In this document: one piece after another, positions 8,874 through 17,259 of the stretch | Layout: every line of letters starts with the position of its first letter | Position numbering within the stretch: position 1 is the stretch's first letter | Source of the DNA: Alphaproteobacteria bacterium | GTDB taxonomy: Bacteria > Pseudomonadota > Alphaproteobacteria > Rhodobacterales > Rhodobacteraceae | DNA length: 64,000 nt | Assembly: GCA_030425395.1 (NCBI GenBank) | Contig: JAUIAS010000008.1 | Coordinates: forward strand, 1-64,000 | Direction: 5' to 3' | The notes under the pieces: model-generated | What the model saw: only the letters and a program-made list of their open reading frames with translations | The model's database searches: none | What the model was told of the DNA's origin: nothing | Position numbers and translations under genes: made by a program

Positions 8874-9068
8874 ATGAAAACCCTGCTTCTCTCCGTTCCG
8901 GCCATCCTTGCTGCGGGTGCCGCTGTCGCGCATCCTGCGACCGTGCCTCACGTCCATACCTCGGACGGCTCCGCCGCGGCTTGGGTCGGGCTGGCGTTAT
9001 CCTTGATGGCGGTCGCGGCTGCTTTCGGACGCAATAGCCTTTCCCAGTGGTGGAATCGCCGCAAATGA
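8874..9068 (+). CDS. Small secreted or membrane protein with a His motif, between ureA and ureB
   Basis: A 64-residue protein starting at the ATG 8874, with AAAGGA about 9 bases upstream. It has a signal-peptide-like N-terminus ([18 protein letters not shown]), a short His-containing segment ([13 protein letters not shown]), a transmembrane helix ([15 protein letters not shown]) and a basic tail ending RRK. Its stop overlaps the ureB ATG in an ATGA arrangement, good evidence that it is translated. I do not recognise a named family. Nickel or metal handling at the membrane is an inference from the His residues and the urease setting only. Confidence 0.65.
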   Translation: MKTLLLSVPAILAAGAAVAHPATVPHVHTSDGSAAAWVGLALSLMAVAAAFGRNSLSQWWNRRK

Positions 9069-9370
9069 TCCCCGGAGAAATCTTTGCCGCCGAAGGCCAC
9101 CTGACGTTGAATCCGGACCGCCCCGCGATCACGTTGATGGTTGCCAATACCGGCGACAGGCCGGTGCAAGTCGGATCGCATTACCATTTCGCGGAAACCA
9201 ATCCGGCTCTGGATTTCGACCGTGACGCCGCCCGCGGGCACCGGTTGGACATTGCCGCCGGAACCGCTGTCCGGTTTGAGCCGGGCCAGCGGCGCGAAGT
9301 CTCCCTGATCCCGATTTCCGGTTCACGACGAATCTATGGATTTAACCAGCAGGTGATGGGCGCGCTATGA
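9065..9370 (+). CDS. ureB: Urease beta subunit UreB
   Basis: A 101-residue protein opening [16 protein letters not shown], the standard UreB start. It contains [20 protein letters not shown] and [20 protein letters not shown], the most conserved UreB stretches. It is a structural subunit of urease, packing against UreC. The ATG at 9065 overlaps the stop of the preceding small gene by 4 bases. An in-frame ATG at 9047 lies inside that gene and would add six residues not found in the family. Confidence 0.97.
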   Translation: MIPGEIFAAEGHLTLNPDRPAITLMVANTGDRPVQVGSHYHFAETNPALDFDRDAARGHRLDIAAGTAVRFEPGQRREVSLIPISGSRRIYGFNQQVMGAL

Positions 9371-9441
9371 CCCTAGCCTGCCACGGCAGACGCATCCTCA
9401 TTTGCCCGTTCGGCTTGCCGCGCGCGCCGCACTACTCCTGA
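9367..9441 (+). CDS. Possible 24-codon ORF coupling ureB to ureC
   Basis: An ATG overlaps the ureB stop as ATGA and opens a 24-residue frame ending in TGA at 9441, 22 bases before the ureC ATG. The peptide ([20 protein letters not shown] and four more) has no recognisable domain. It may be a translated linker that keeps ribosomes moving between ureB and ureC, or simply chance, since ATGA overlaps arise easily. I list it because ureC otherwise has a 93-base gap with only a weak AAGG ribosome-binding site. Confidence 0.25.
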   Translation: MTLACHGRRILICPFGLPRAPHYS

Positions 9442-9463
9442 CGAAATCGAAGGTTTCAGACAC

Positions 9464-11224
9464 ATGCCCGCAACCATTTCCCGCGCTGACTACGCCGCCA
9501 TGTATGGCCCCACCAAAGGCGATAAACTCAGGCTCGCCGATACCGATCTGATCATCGAGGTCGAGCGCGATCTGACCGCCGAAATGGCAGGCTCATCCAC
9601 GACCGGCGGCACCGGCAACAACGCGCTGACTTACGGCGAAGAGGTCAAGTTCGGCGGTGGAAAGGTAATCCGGGACGGGATGGGCCAATCTCAGGTCACA
9701 CGCGCGGATGGCGCGGTGGATACAGTGATCACAAACGCGCTGATCGTGGACCACACCGGGATCTACAAAGCCGACGTCGGCCTGGAGGACGGTCGCATCG
9801 CGTGCATTGGCAAGGCGGGAAACCCTGACACCCAACCCGGCGTCAACATTATTGTCGGACCGGGAACAGAGGCGATCGCTGGCGAAGGTCGCATTTTGAC
9901 CGCAGGCGGGTTTGATAGCCACATCCACTTTATCTGCCCCCAGCAGATCGAAGATGCGCTGCATTCCGGGTTGACCACGATGCTGGGCGGAGGCACCGGC
10001 CCTGCTCATGGCACGCTTGCCACCACCTGCACCCCCGGGCCGTGGCACATTGGCAGGATGCTTCAGGCGGCGGATGCTTTCCCGATGAATCTCGCTTTTG
10101 CGGGCAAGGGCAACGCGTCACTTCCCGCAGCACTTGAAGAACAGATTCTCGGCGGAGCCTGCGCCCTGAAACTGCACGAAGACTGGGGCACCACACCTGC
10201 TGCGATTGATTGCTGCCTTTCGGTGGCCGATGCGCTTGATGTTCAGGTGATGATCCACACGGATACGCTGAATGAATCCGGATTTGTAGAAAACACCGTC
10301 GCAGCCATGAAGGGCCGCACGATCCACGCCTTTCACACCGAAGGTGCAGGCGGAGGCCACGCCCCGGACATCATCAGGATCTGCGGGCAGGAAAACGTCT
10401 TGCCATCGTCCACCAACCCGACCCGGCCCTTTACGGTAAACACTCTCGAAGAGCATCTGGACATGCTGATGGTTTGTCACCATCTGGACAAGTCAATTCC
10501 AGAAGATGTGGCCTTTGCCGAAAGCCGTATTCGCCGGGAAACCATTGCCGCCGAAGACATTCTGCACGACATGGGTGCCTTTTCGATCATCGCCAGCGAC
10601 AGTCAGGCCATGGGTCGCGTCGGTGAGGTGATCATTCGCACCTGGCAAACCGCCGACAAGATGAAGAAACAGCGCGGCAGCCTGCCCGATGAAACCGGCG
10701 ACAACGACAATATGCGCGTGCGCCGCTATATCGCCAAATACACGATCAACCCGGCGATTGCCCACGGCATCTCCCACGAAATCGGAAGCATCGAGGAAGG
10801 CAAGCGCGCCGACCTTGTGCTTTGGTCGCCTGCATTTTTCGGGGTCAAACCGGAAATGGTTTTGATGGGTGGCACGATTGTCTGTGCGCAGATGGGCGAT
10901 CCGAATGCGTCGATCCCTACGCCGCAACCGGTTTATTCGCGCCCCATGTGGGGGGCCTACGGGCGTTCGGTAGAACACAGCGCAGTGACGTTCGTTTCAG
11001 CGGCGGCACAGGATGCAGGTCTGCGCGACAGGCTGGGACTGGCCAAACAAACGCTGCCTGTCCGCAACACCCGCACAATTGGCAAGTCCGACCTAAAGCT
11101 GAACGATGCCACCCCGCACATCGAAGTGAACCCCGAAACCTATGAGGTGCGCGCCGATGGTGTCTTGCTGACATGCCAACCCGCCGAGGTTCTGCCAATG
11201 GCGCAGCGCTACTTCCTTTTTTGA
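9464..11224 (+). CDS. ureC: Urease alpha (catalytic) subunit UreC
   Basis: A 586-residue nickel amidohydrolase. Expected metal ligands are all visible: His153 and His155 (GGFDSHIHF), the carbamylated lysine 236 in CALKLHEDW, His265 (MIHTD), His291 ([11 protein letters not shown]) and Asp379 (ASDSQ). The catalytic flap residues Cys338-His339 (MVCHH) are intact. It hydrolyses urea in the cytoplasm. It is about 18 residues longer than most UreC proteins because of a Gly/Ser/Thr/Asn-rich insert at about 41-58 ([15 protein letters not shown] region), placed before the conserved [19 protein letters not shown]. This looks like a lineage insert that leaves the active site untouched. Confidence 0.97.
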   Translation: MPATISRADYAAMYGPTKGDKLRLADTDLIIEVERDLTAEMAGSSTTGGTGNNALTYGEEVKFGGGKVIRDGMGQSQVTRADGAVDTVITNALIVDHTGIYKADVGLEDGRIACIGKAGNPDTQPGVNIIVGPGTEAIAGEGRILTAGGFDSHIHFICPQQIEDALHSGLTTMLGGGTGPAHGTLATTCTPGPWHIGRMLQAADAFPMNLAFAGKGNASLPAALEEQILGGACALKLHEDWGTTPAAIDCCLSVADALDVQVMIHTDTLNESGFVENTVAAMKGRTIHAFHTEGAGGGHAPDIIRICGQENVLPSSTNPTRPFTVNTLEEHLDMLMVCHHLDKSIPEDVAFAESRIRRETIAAEDILHDMGAFSIIASDSQAMGRVGEVIIRTWQTADKMKKQRGSLPDETGDNDNMRVRRYIAKYTINPAIAHGISHEIGSIEEGKRADLVLWSPAFFGVKPEMVLMGGTIVCAQMGDPNASIPTPQPVYSRPMWGAYGRSVEHSAVTFVSAAAQDAGLRDRLGLAKQTLPVRNTRTIGKSDLKLNDATPHIEVNPETYEVRADGVLLTCQPAEVLPMAQRYFLF

Positions 11225-11377
11225 TGCACAGGAGAGATGCGATCATGACATGCCGCAACGCAGCACCATTGCTGCACGTGCAAACCGGACATGCTGCTTT
11301 GTCGGTGGTCCCGTCAGCGACGCTGACTTATTTCATGGATCAGGGAGTCAACCTGAACTCTGAAAGGACTGTTTCCG

Positions 11378-11599
11378 ATGGCATTTGCATCAACCAACGT
11401 CGCCCAAACCTCTTCCTCCAACGGCATCGCGGCCTTCTTTCGCGCGATTGGTGGGGCCTTGGTGGCCATGGCCGAATCCAACACCCGAATTCGCAAGGTC
11501 GAGGCACTCAGCGCCCTGAGCGACGAACAGCTCAAGGAACGCGGCATTCGTCGCGAAGATATCGTGCGTCACGTCTTCTCGGACGCGCTCTACATCTGA
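11378..11599 (+). CDS. DUF1127 small protein between ureC and ureE
   Basis: A 73-residue basic protein with AAAGGA about 10 bases before its ATG. The C-terminal half SNTRIRKVEALSALSDEQLKERGIRREDIVRHVF matches the DUF1127 pattern (L..LSD.QL...GI.R.DI). Small DUF1127 proteins in alphaproteobacteria have been linked to RNA binding, phosphate/carbon balance and stress responses, but this one has no known role. It lies 153 bases after ureC and 19 before ureE, all on the plus strand, so it is probably transcribed with urease. The 153-base leader shows no other gene. Confidence 0.8.
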   Translation: MAFASTNVAQTSSSNGIAAFFRAIGGALVAMAESNTRIRKVEALSALSDEQLKERGIRREDIVRHVFSDALYI

Positions 11600-11618
11600 T
11601 CACCTCAGGCGGCGCGTC

Positions 11619-12113
11619 ATGAGCGCGCCTGAGCTTATTGCGCGGGTTTATCACGATCACGCGCACGCTGACCCCGTGGCGACCGTAACCCTCGACTACG
11701 AGGGCCGGTTTCTACGGCGCAAGGTCGTGACGCTGGATGACGGGCGCGCGCTGCTGGTCGATCTTGCGCGCACCACGTCGCTGGATCATGGCGGTGTTCT
11801 GATCCTTGAAACCGGTGGCGAAGTCGTCGTCCAAGCCGCGCCCGAGCCTCTCTATGCCGTGACCGGGGATCATCTCCCGCGCATCGCCTGGCACATCGGC
11901 AACCGCCACACCCCCTGCCAGATCGAAGCCGACAGGCTGCTCATTCAGCGTGATCACGTCATCGCCGATATGCTGACCCGTGTGGGCGCGCAGACACGCG
12001 AGGTGACAGAACCCTTTACCCCAGAGGGCGGGGCTTATGGGCACGGGCGCACCCACAGCCACGATCACGGCAATTCGCACCACCATCACAACGCACATGC
12101 CCATGAACACTGA
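11619..12113 (+). CDS. ureE: Urease accessory protein UreE (nickel metallochaperone)
   Basis: A 164-residue UreE with an N-terminal peptide-binding domain (VTLDYEGRFLRRKVVTLDDG), the conserved LVDLARTTSLDHGG stretch, and a metal-binding domain containing HIGNRHTPCQIE. The last 25 residues are a His-rich tail with about a dozen histidines, typical of nickel-storing UreE. It delivers Ni(II) to the UreG-containing maturation complex. Its 3' end overlaps the ureF start. Confidence 0.95.
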   Translation: MSAPELIARVYHDHAHADPVATVTLDYEGRFLRRKVVTLDDGRALLVDLARTTSLDHGGVLILETGGEVVVQAAPEPLYAVTGDHLPRIAWHIGNRHTPCQIEADRLLIQRDHVIADMLTRVGAQTREVTEPFTPEGGAYGHGRTHSHDHGNSHHHHNAHAHEH

Positions 12114-12747
12114 GGCGCAACTGACCCTTGTGCAGTGGTTGTCCGCCGGGTTTCCGGTTGGCGCGTTCAGCTACAGCCACGGATTGGAGCGCGCGGTCCA
12201 TGACGGCGACGTGCGTTGCGCAGAAAGCTTTGGCGAATGGCTGAACGATGTTTTAACGCTCGGCACCGGGCGCAATGACGCGATCCTCCTGTCCCAAGCC
12301 CACAACGCGCAGGATGGCGACAGGCTGAGGGCGCTTGATACGCTTGGCCGCGCGCTGAGCCCGTCGCGGGAACGATTGATGGAAACCGACCTGCAGGGCG
12401 CAGCCTTCTGCAAGACGGTATCAGCCATTTGGGGGCAAGCCCTTGACGATCTGGTTTATCCCGTGGCCGTGGGTGCGGCTGCCCGGGCACAGGGGATAGA
12501 CAGGGCAATCGCCGTCTCGCACTACCTTCACGCATTTGCGGCAAATCTTACCTCGGCCGCGATCCGGCTTGTGCCTCTTGGCCAAACCGAAGGGCACGCT
12601 GTCCTGAACCAGACACATTCGCTTTGCCTCCAGATTGCACGCGACAGCGCCGACCTCACCACAGACGATCTTGGCGGTTGCTGCTTTGCCGCCGACATCG
12701 CTTCAATGACCCACGAAACCCAGTATTCGAGGCTTTTCAGATCATGA
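12103..12747 (+). CDS. ureF: Urease accessory protein UreF
   Basis: About 214 residues. [23 protein letters not shown] near the start is the hallmark of UreF. Later stretches include [19 protein letters not shown] and [22 protein letters not shown], also typical. UreF binds UreD on apo-urease and acts with UreG to gate carbamylation and nickel insertion. The start is taken as the ATG at 12103, overlapping ureE by 11 bases; an ATG at 12097 is equally possible. The stop overlaps ureG by 4 bases. Confidence 0.93.
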   Translation: MNTEAQLTLVQWLSAGFPVGAFSYSHGLERAVHDGDVRCAESFGEWLNDVLTLGTGRNDAILLSQAHNAQDGDRLRALDTLGRALSPSRERLMETDLQGAAFCKTVSAIWGQALDDLVYPVAVGAAARAQGIDRAIAVSHYLHAFAANLTSAAIRLVPLGQTEGHAVLNQTHSLCLQIARDSADLTTDDLGGCCFAADIASMTHETQYSRLFRS

Positions 12748-13382
12748 CCACTTCCAACGGACCCCTACGTGTCGGCATCGGCGGCCCGGTCGGCGCAGGC
12801 AAGACATCGCTGACCGCTGCCCTGTGCCGGGCGCTGCGAGATGACTTTTCCGTCGCCGCGATTACAAACGATATCTATACGCAGGAAGACGCCGAAGCAC
12901 TGATGCGGATGCAGGCCCTGCCCGCTGACCGGATCATGGGCGTTGAAACAGGCGGCTGCCCGCACACCGCCATCCGCGAAGACGCTTCGATCAATCTCGC
13001 TGCGGTGGACGCGTTGAACAAGCGGTTCCCCGATCTGGACATCGTGCTGATCGAATCCGGTGGGGATAATCTGTCGGCAACTTTTTCACCTGAGCTGGCC
13101 GACATCACGCTTTATGTGATCGACGTGGCAGCGGGCGAAGAAATCCCCCGCAAGGGTGGCCCCGCGATCACCAGATCGGATTTGCTGATCATCAACAAGA
13201 CCGACCTTGCGCCGCATGTCGGCGCGTCGCTCGATGTGATGGATCGTGATGCCCAACGCATGCGCGGCGACCGGCCCTTTGTCTTTGCCCAGGTCCGTCA
13301 CGGTGAAGGTGTATCCCGAGTGGCCGATCACATTCTGGCCCTGGGCGGGCTGGCCCGCCCGGCGCGCGCAGAGGCATCCTGA
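12744..13382 (+). CDS. ureG: Urease accessory GTPase UreG
   Basis: A 212-residue SIMIBI-class GTPase. The P-loop [19 protein letters not shown] is at about 11-29, the Cys-Pro-His nickel-binding motif in [19 protein letters not shown] near 66-71, and the [15 protein letters not shown] guanine-specificity region near 147-160. GTP hydrolysis powers nickel transfer to urease. The ATG at 12744 gives a 4-base overlap with ureF; an open frame runs upstream inside ureF but lacks the family start. Only two bases separate its stop from the next gene's possible TTG start. Confidence 0.96.
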   Translation: MTTSNGPLRVGIGGPVGAGKTSLTAALCRALRDDFSVAAITNDIYTQEDAEALMRMQALPADRIMGVETGGCPHTAIREDASINLAAVDALNKRFPDLDIVLIESGGDNLSATFSPELADITLYVIDVAAGEEIPRKGGPAITRSDLLIINKTDLAPHVGASLDVMDRDAQRMRGDRPFVFAQVRHGEGVSRVADHILALGGLARPARAEAS

Positions 13383-13384
13383 CC

Positions 13385-15124
13385 TTGGTGCCATCCGATA
13401 GCCTGTCCGCGCGGCTGCTGCCGCTGGTCCGCCAAGTCTATCCCGATGCCGATGCAAAGGCGTTGGTGGCAGACCTGATCGCCGCGTTCTGGCCGGACAC
13501 CGGCACGCGCCGCAAGCGCGCTCGCTTGCCCGGCAACAATTTCTGGTCGGAGCGTGACGCCCTTGTCATAACCTATGGCAATTCGATTACCGACGGCGTG
13601 CACAAGCCGCTCGATCTGCTCAGGGACTTTTTGCACCGTAACCTTGCCGGTTCGGTCAATGGCGTGCACATCCTGCCTTTCTTTCCGTTCACCTCGGACG
13701 ACGGTTTCGCCGTCAGCGACTACCGCGCGGTCAATCCTGTGCTGGGTGACTGGCCAGACATTCAACGCATCGGCTCGGAATTCAAACTGATGTCGGATCT
13801 GGTGCTGAACCACGTCAGCAGCCAAGGCACATGGTTCAACGCATATCTTCAGGGCCACGCGCCATATGACAAATTTTTCTTCGAGGCCTCCCCCGACGCT
13901 GACCTGAGAAATGTCGTGCGCCCGCGCACACATCCGCTGCTGCGCGAGGTGGAAACCGCGAACGGAACGCGTCATGTGTGGTGCACCTTCAGCCATGATC
14001 AGATTGATCTGGATTTCCGCAATCCCGAGGTTTTGCTGGAATTCCTGCGGATCATGCGCCTGCATATCGACAACGGGGTGCGCATCCTGCGCCTTGATGC
14101 GGTTGCATTCCTTTGGAAAGAGGTCGGATCGCCTTCGATCCATCTGCCGCAGACCCACGCCATCGTAAAACTGATGCGGGTCTTGTGTGACTTCGCAACC
14201 GAACCGGTGATCCTGCTGACGGAAACCAACGTGCCCAGCGCCGAAAATCTCAGTTATTTCGGTGCTCAGGACGAAGCCCACGTCGTTTACAACTTCTCTC
14301 TGCCACCGCTGCTGTTACACGCGATGCTCGCAGGCACCGCGACCTATCTGCGGCGCTGGCAGGCGGGAATGCCGCCTGCACAAATGGGGTGTGCCTATCT
14401 CAACTTCTCGGCCAGCCATGACGGCATCGGCATGCGCCCGGCCGAAGGCATACTTCCCGAAGAAGACAAAGCCGCCATGGTGAACGCGGTGCGCGCCTTT
14501 GGCGGTGATGTATCCATGCGCGCGCTAGGGGGAGGAGGAGAAAGCCCCTATGAACTCAACATCACCTTCTTTGATGCGCTCAAGGGCACGTTCGCCGGGC
14601 AGGACGATCTGCATCTGGAGCGGTTTTTGACCTCGCAGACCATTGTCATGGCGCTTGAAGGAATACCCGCATTCTATATTCATGCCCTGCTGGCCACGCC
14701 CAACGATCATGCCCGCGTGGCCCACACTGGCATGAAACGCGCCATCAACCGTCACATGTGGGACTATCCGGCACTCAACGAACTGCTGCGCGATCCCGAC
14801 AGCAACACCACCCAAGTTCTAACGACCATCAAATATCGTCTGGCCGTGCGCGGTGCGCAGAAAGCGTTTCACCCGAACGCGACACAATTCACCTTATCGC
14901 TCGATGATCGGATATTCGGCGTCTGGCGACAAAGCATAGACCGCGCCCAATCTGTGTTCGCTCTGCATAACGTCAGCGACCAGACCGTCAGTATCGACCC
15001 GGACACGCTCAACCTGATCGAGGGGCAGCCATGGCGCGATTTACTGAGCGACGAACCGATCCGTGCCGAGGGTGGCAGGATCAGCTTTGCCCCTTATCAA
15101 AGCCGCTGGATATCAAACCGCTGA
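13385..15124 (+). CDS. GH13 subfamily-18-type glucosylglycerate/sucrose phosphorylase
   Basis: A 579-residue alpha-amylase-superfamily enzyme. ILPFFPFTSDDGFAVSDYR (about 96-114) is the pattern of glucosylglycerate-phosphorylase-like enzymes rather than classical sucrose phosphorylase. Catalytic residues can be placed: nucleophile Asp238 (RLDAVAFLW), acid/base Glu280 (LLTETNVP) and stabilising Asp346 (ASHDGIGM). It would split a glucoside with phosphate, giving glucose-1-phosphate. The facing glycosyl-phosphoglycerate synthase/phosphatase pair points to glucosylglycerate as substrate. Only TTG (13385) or GTG (13388) are available as starts, immediately after ureG, suggesting coupling to the urease operon. 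Confidence 0.82.
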   Translation: MVPSDSLSARLLPLVRQVYPDADAKALVADLIAAFWPDTGTRRKRARLPGNNFWSERDALVITYGNSITDGVHKPLDLLRDFLHRNLAGSVNGVHILPFFPFTSDDGFAVSDYRAVNPVLGDWPDIQRIGSEFKLMSDLVLNHVSSQGTWFNAYLQGHAPYDKFFFEASPDADLRNVVRPRTHPLLREVETANGTRHVWCTFSHDQIDLDFRNPEVLLEFLRIMRLHIDNGVRILRLDAVAFLWKEVGSPSIHLPQTHAIVKLMRVLCDFATEPVILLTETNVPSAENLSYFGAQDEAHVVYNFSLPPLLLHAMLAGTATYLRRWQAGMPPAQMGCAYLNFSASHDGIGMRPAEGILPEEDKAAMVNAVRAFGGDVSMRALGGGGESPYELNITFFDALKGTFAGQDDLHLERFLTSQTIVMALEGIPAFYIHALLATPNDHARVAHTGMKRAINRHMWDYPALNELLRDPDSNTTQVLTTIKYRLAVRGAQKAFHPNATQFTLSLDDRIFGVWRQSIDRAQSVFALHNVSDQTVSIDPDTLNLIEGQPWRDLLSDEPIRAEGGRISFAPYQSRWISNR

Positions 15125-15130
15125 ACGGGC

Positions 15131-16354
15131 CTAGAGACCCAGATCCCGATAATCCGCCTCGACCGCGCTCAGCATGTCGTCCATCAGGCTTTGATCCGCG
15201 GCATGCACGCGGCTCCAGGTGGCGATAAACGGGGTTTCCGAAGGTTTTTCAAGAAACACCTGGCCTGCGCGCATGATGTTTTCGGCGAACAGTTCGATGC
15301 ATTGTTCCTCTTTGTGACGGTCGATGGACAGGCCATTCATCTTGGCATCGTTGTAATAGCTTTCCAAAAGGTCCAGCGCCGTGCGGTAATACGTAGCCTT
15401 GAGGCTGCGAAAGATATGCGTGGTAAAAACGGTTCCATCCGCAGCCAGCTTGCGAAAGATTGCCTTGCAGATATCGGTGGACATACGGTTCAACCCGGTC
15501 GCGGCATCTTCGGCGCTCAGATCCTGATGTTTGTGATCATAATTATCGGCGATTTCGACCTGACACACCGATTTCGGGGCCAGATTGCGCCATGCCTCGG
15601 ACAAAACGCCGATCTCCAACCCCCAGTCCGAAGGGATCCGCAAATCGGGCAGCATCGCCGTCCGCATGGCAAATTCCCCCGAAAGCGGATATCGAAAAGA
15701 TCGCAGGTAATCTATGTAATCGCGATCTCCGATCACCTTTTTCAGCGCGATCAAAAGCGGGCTCACCAAGAGTCGCGTCACCCGTCCATTGATCTTTGCA
15801 TCACCGATCCGCGGGTAATATCCCTTGGACAATTGATAGGGGAAATCCGGGTTCGCAACAGGATAGACCAGCCGCGTTAGCATGTCGCGGGAATACGTCG
15901 TGATATCGCAATCGTGGATCGCCACCACGGAACTGTCGCGGCACGCCATCAGATATCCAAGGCAGCCCCAGACGTTCTTGCCCTTGCCCTGTTCGATCGG
16001 GGCGAGCCCCATACGGCTCAGCCTGTCGCCAAGCGCGCGCTGGCGGGGACTGTCATTCCAGATCACCACATGGTTTTGCGGCAGACGCGAAAAATAGGAT
16101 ACCGCGTGGCGGTATTCCTCTTCATTGGCCCGGTCCAGCCCGATAACGATCCTGTGCAGATACGGCACCTGCGCCAACTCTGAAACGATGTGGTCCAACG
16201 CCGGAGCCTGCAATTCCGAATACAGGCTGGGCAGGATCAAGGTGATCTTGCGCGACTGCCCAAAGGTTGTAACCGCGTGGGTCATCGCCTCCATCGAAGA
16301 AGACCGCAGATTGTGCAGCGTCGCGATATGTCCATTTTGATGAAAGTCAGCCAT
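15131..16354 (-). CDS. Glucosyl-3-phosphoglycerate synthase-like glycosyltransferase
   Basis: A 407-residue GT-A enzyme. KGKNVWGCLGYLMA (about 124-137) and the metal-binding IHDCDITTYSRDML (Asp148-Cys-Asp150) match retaining synthases that transfer glucose (or mannose) from a nucleotide sugar to 3-phosphoglycerate. GYYPRIGDAKINGRVTRLLV and PSDWGLEIGVLSEAW are further conserved stretches. The ATG at 16354 overlaps the phosphatase stop by 8 bases and has GGGGAAG upstream. The product would be dephosphorylated by the preceding gene to the compatible solute glucosylglycerate. Mannosyl specificity cannot be excluded. Confidence 0.8.
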   Translation of the reverse strand: MADFHQNGHIATLHNLRSSSMEAMTHAVTTFGQSRKITLILPSLYSELQAPALDHIVSELAQVPYLHRIVIGLDRANEEEYRHAVSYFSRLPQNHVVIWNDSPRQRALGDRLSRMGLAPIEQGKGKNVWGCLGYLMACRDSSVVAIHDCDITTYSRDMLTRLVYPVANPDFPYQLSKGYYPRIGDAKINGRVTRLLVSPLLIALKKVIGDRDYIDYLRSFRYPLSGEFAMRTAMLPDLRIPSDWGLEIGVLSEAWRNLAPKSVCQVEIADNYDHKHQDLSAEDAATGLNRMSTDICKAIFRKLAADGTVFTTHIFRSLKATYYRTALDLLESYYNDAKMNGLSIDRHKEEQCIELFAENIMRAGQVFLEKPSETPFIATWSRVHAADQSLMDDMLSAVEADYRDLGL

Positions 16355-17150
16355 GGGCAGTCTTCCCCTTTTCGTCAAATCCAATGTCATCAAGAATTGT
16401 CGTCACAGCCCCAGCCCAACCCGCAGGTCCCGGTGCTGGCGCATGTATGATATTCGCATCGGGGCCGAACCCGTTGGGGGCGGGGCCTGCAGGGTTGGGA
16501 ACCACCACCCCCATGTCTGCCGCCGCGATCATATCGCGATCGTTCGGCGCATCCCCCAGTGCGACGATCATCTCGGCCGCAAGGGCGCGGCGCACGTCGT
16601 CCACCCGACTGGCTTTGGTGTGACCAAACCCGAGCGTCAGGAACCGCCCGCCCTGCTGGGCCTTGATGCCATGCGCCGCGCATTCCCTTGCAAGCCGTTT
16701 CAGGCCTGCATCGTCACCGGTCCACAGGCAAGGTTCAGAAAACTGGCGCTCTCCGGCCAGCACGGCGGATGCCCGCGACAGCCCCGTCGCCGCAGCAATC
16801 CCATCAGGGCCAAGATCGCCAAACCCCGTAAGGCACCCGCGCAGATCGGACGGCAAGCATTGCATGAAAGCGCGCAACCGGTGCCAATCCTCGCGATCCG
16901 TTTGCGCCGCGTCGTCCGGCCAGACAATCCCCGCGCCGTTTTCACAAACAAACGGCCAGCGCGCGACACCGGGCATCAGCGCAGCAATCTGGGCCATTTC
17001 TGCCGCTGTCTTGGAACTGCTCAAAACGACCGGAATATTCAACCGTTCCAGTCTGGCCAAAACCGGGCGCGCCGGTTCAAATCCGTATCCATGATGGTCC
17101 AGCAAGGTTCCATCAAGGTCTGATAAGATAATGAGTCTGGGGCGCGGCAT
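16347..17150 (-). CDS. HAD-IIB glucosyl/mannosyl-3-phosphoglycerate phosphatase
   Basis: A 267-residue HAD-superfamily (Cof/MpgP-like) phosphatase. Motif I is LSDLDGTLLDHH with nucleophile Asp11 and Asp13; motif II falls in VVLSSSKTAAEM; motif IV is VALGDAPNDRDMIAAADMG. FVCENGAGI is typical of the MpgP/GpgP subgroup. It would remove the phosphate from glucosyl-3-phosphoglycerate. It is the upstream member of a two-gene minus-strand operon with the synthase, which it overlaps. Confidence 0.85.
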   Translation of the reverse strand: MPRPRLIILSDLDGTLLDHHGYGFEPARPVLARLERLNIPVVLSSSKTAAEMAQIAALMPGVARWPFVCENGAGIVWPDDAAQTDREDWHRLRAFMQCLPSDLRGCLTGFGDLGPDGIAAATGLSRASAVLAGERQFSEPCLWTGDDAGLKRLARECAAHGIKAQQGGRFLTLGFGHTKASRVDDVRRALAAEMIVALGDAPNDRDMIAAADMGVVVPNPAGPAPNGFGPDANIIHAPAPGPAGWAGAVTTILDDIGFDEKGKTAHG

Positions 17151-17236
17151 AAGTCTTTCCTGTTACCGCAAACTACCGCAGCGGAACCGGCACACTGAAC
17201 CCTGCGCGCGTGAAAGACGGGCAAAGGATCAACAAT

Positions 17237-17259
17237 CAGGCGGCTACTGCCTGTTTTTT
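17237..17259 (+). terminator. Terminator-shaped hairpin with T6 run, plus orientation
   Basis: CAGGC (17237-17241) pairs with GCCTG (17249-17253) around a 7-base loop, followed directly by six T (17254-17259). The T-run touches the GAPDH stop codon. Both neighbouring genes are on the minus strand, so as a strong terminator it would act on plus-strand (antisense) transcripts; on the minus strand only a weak ATTGTTG follows the stem. Confidence 0.45.
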
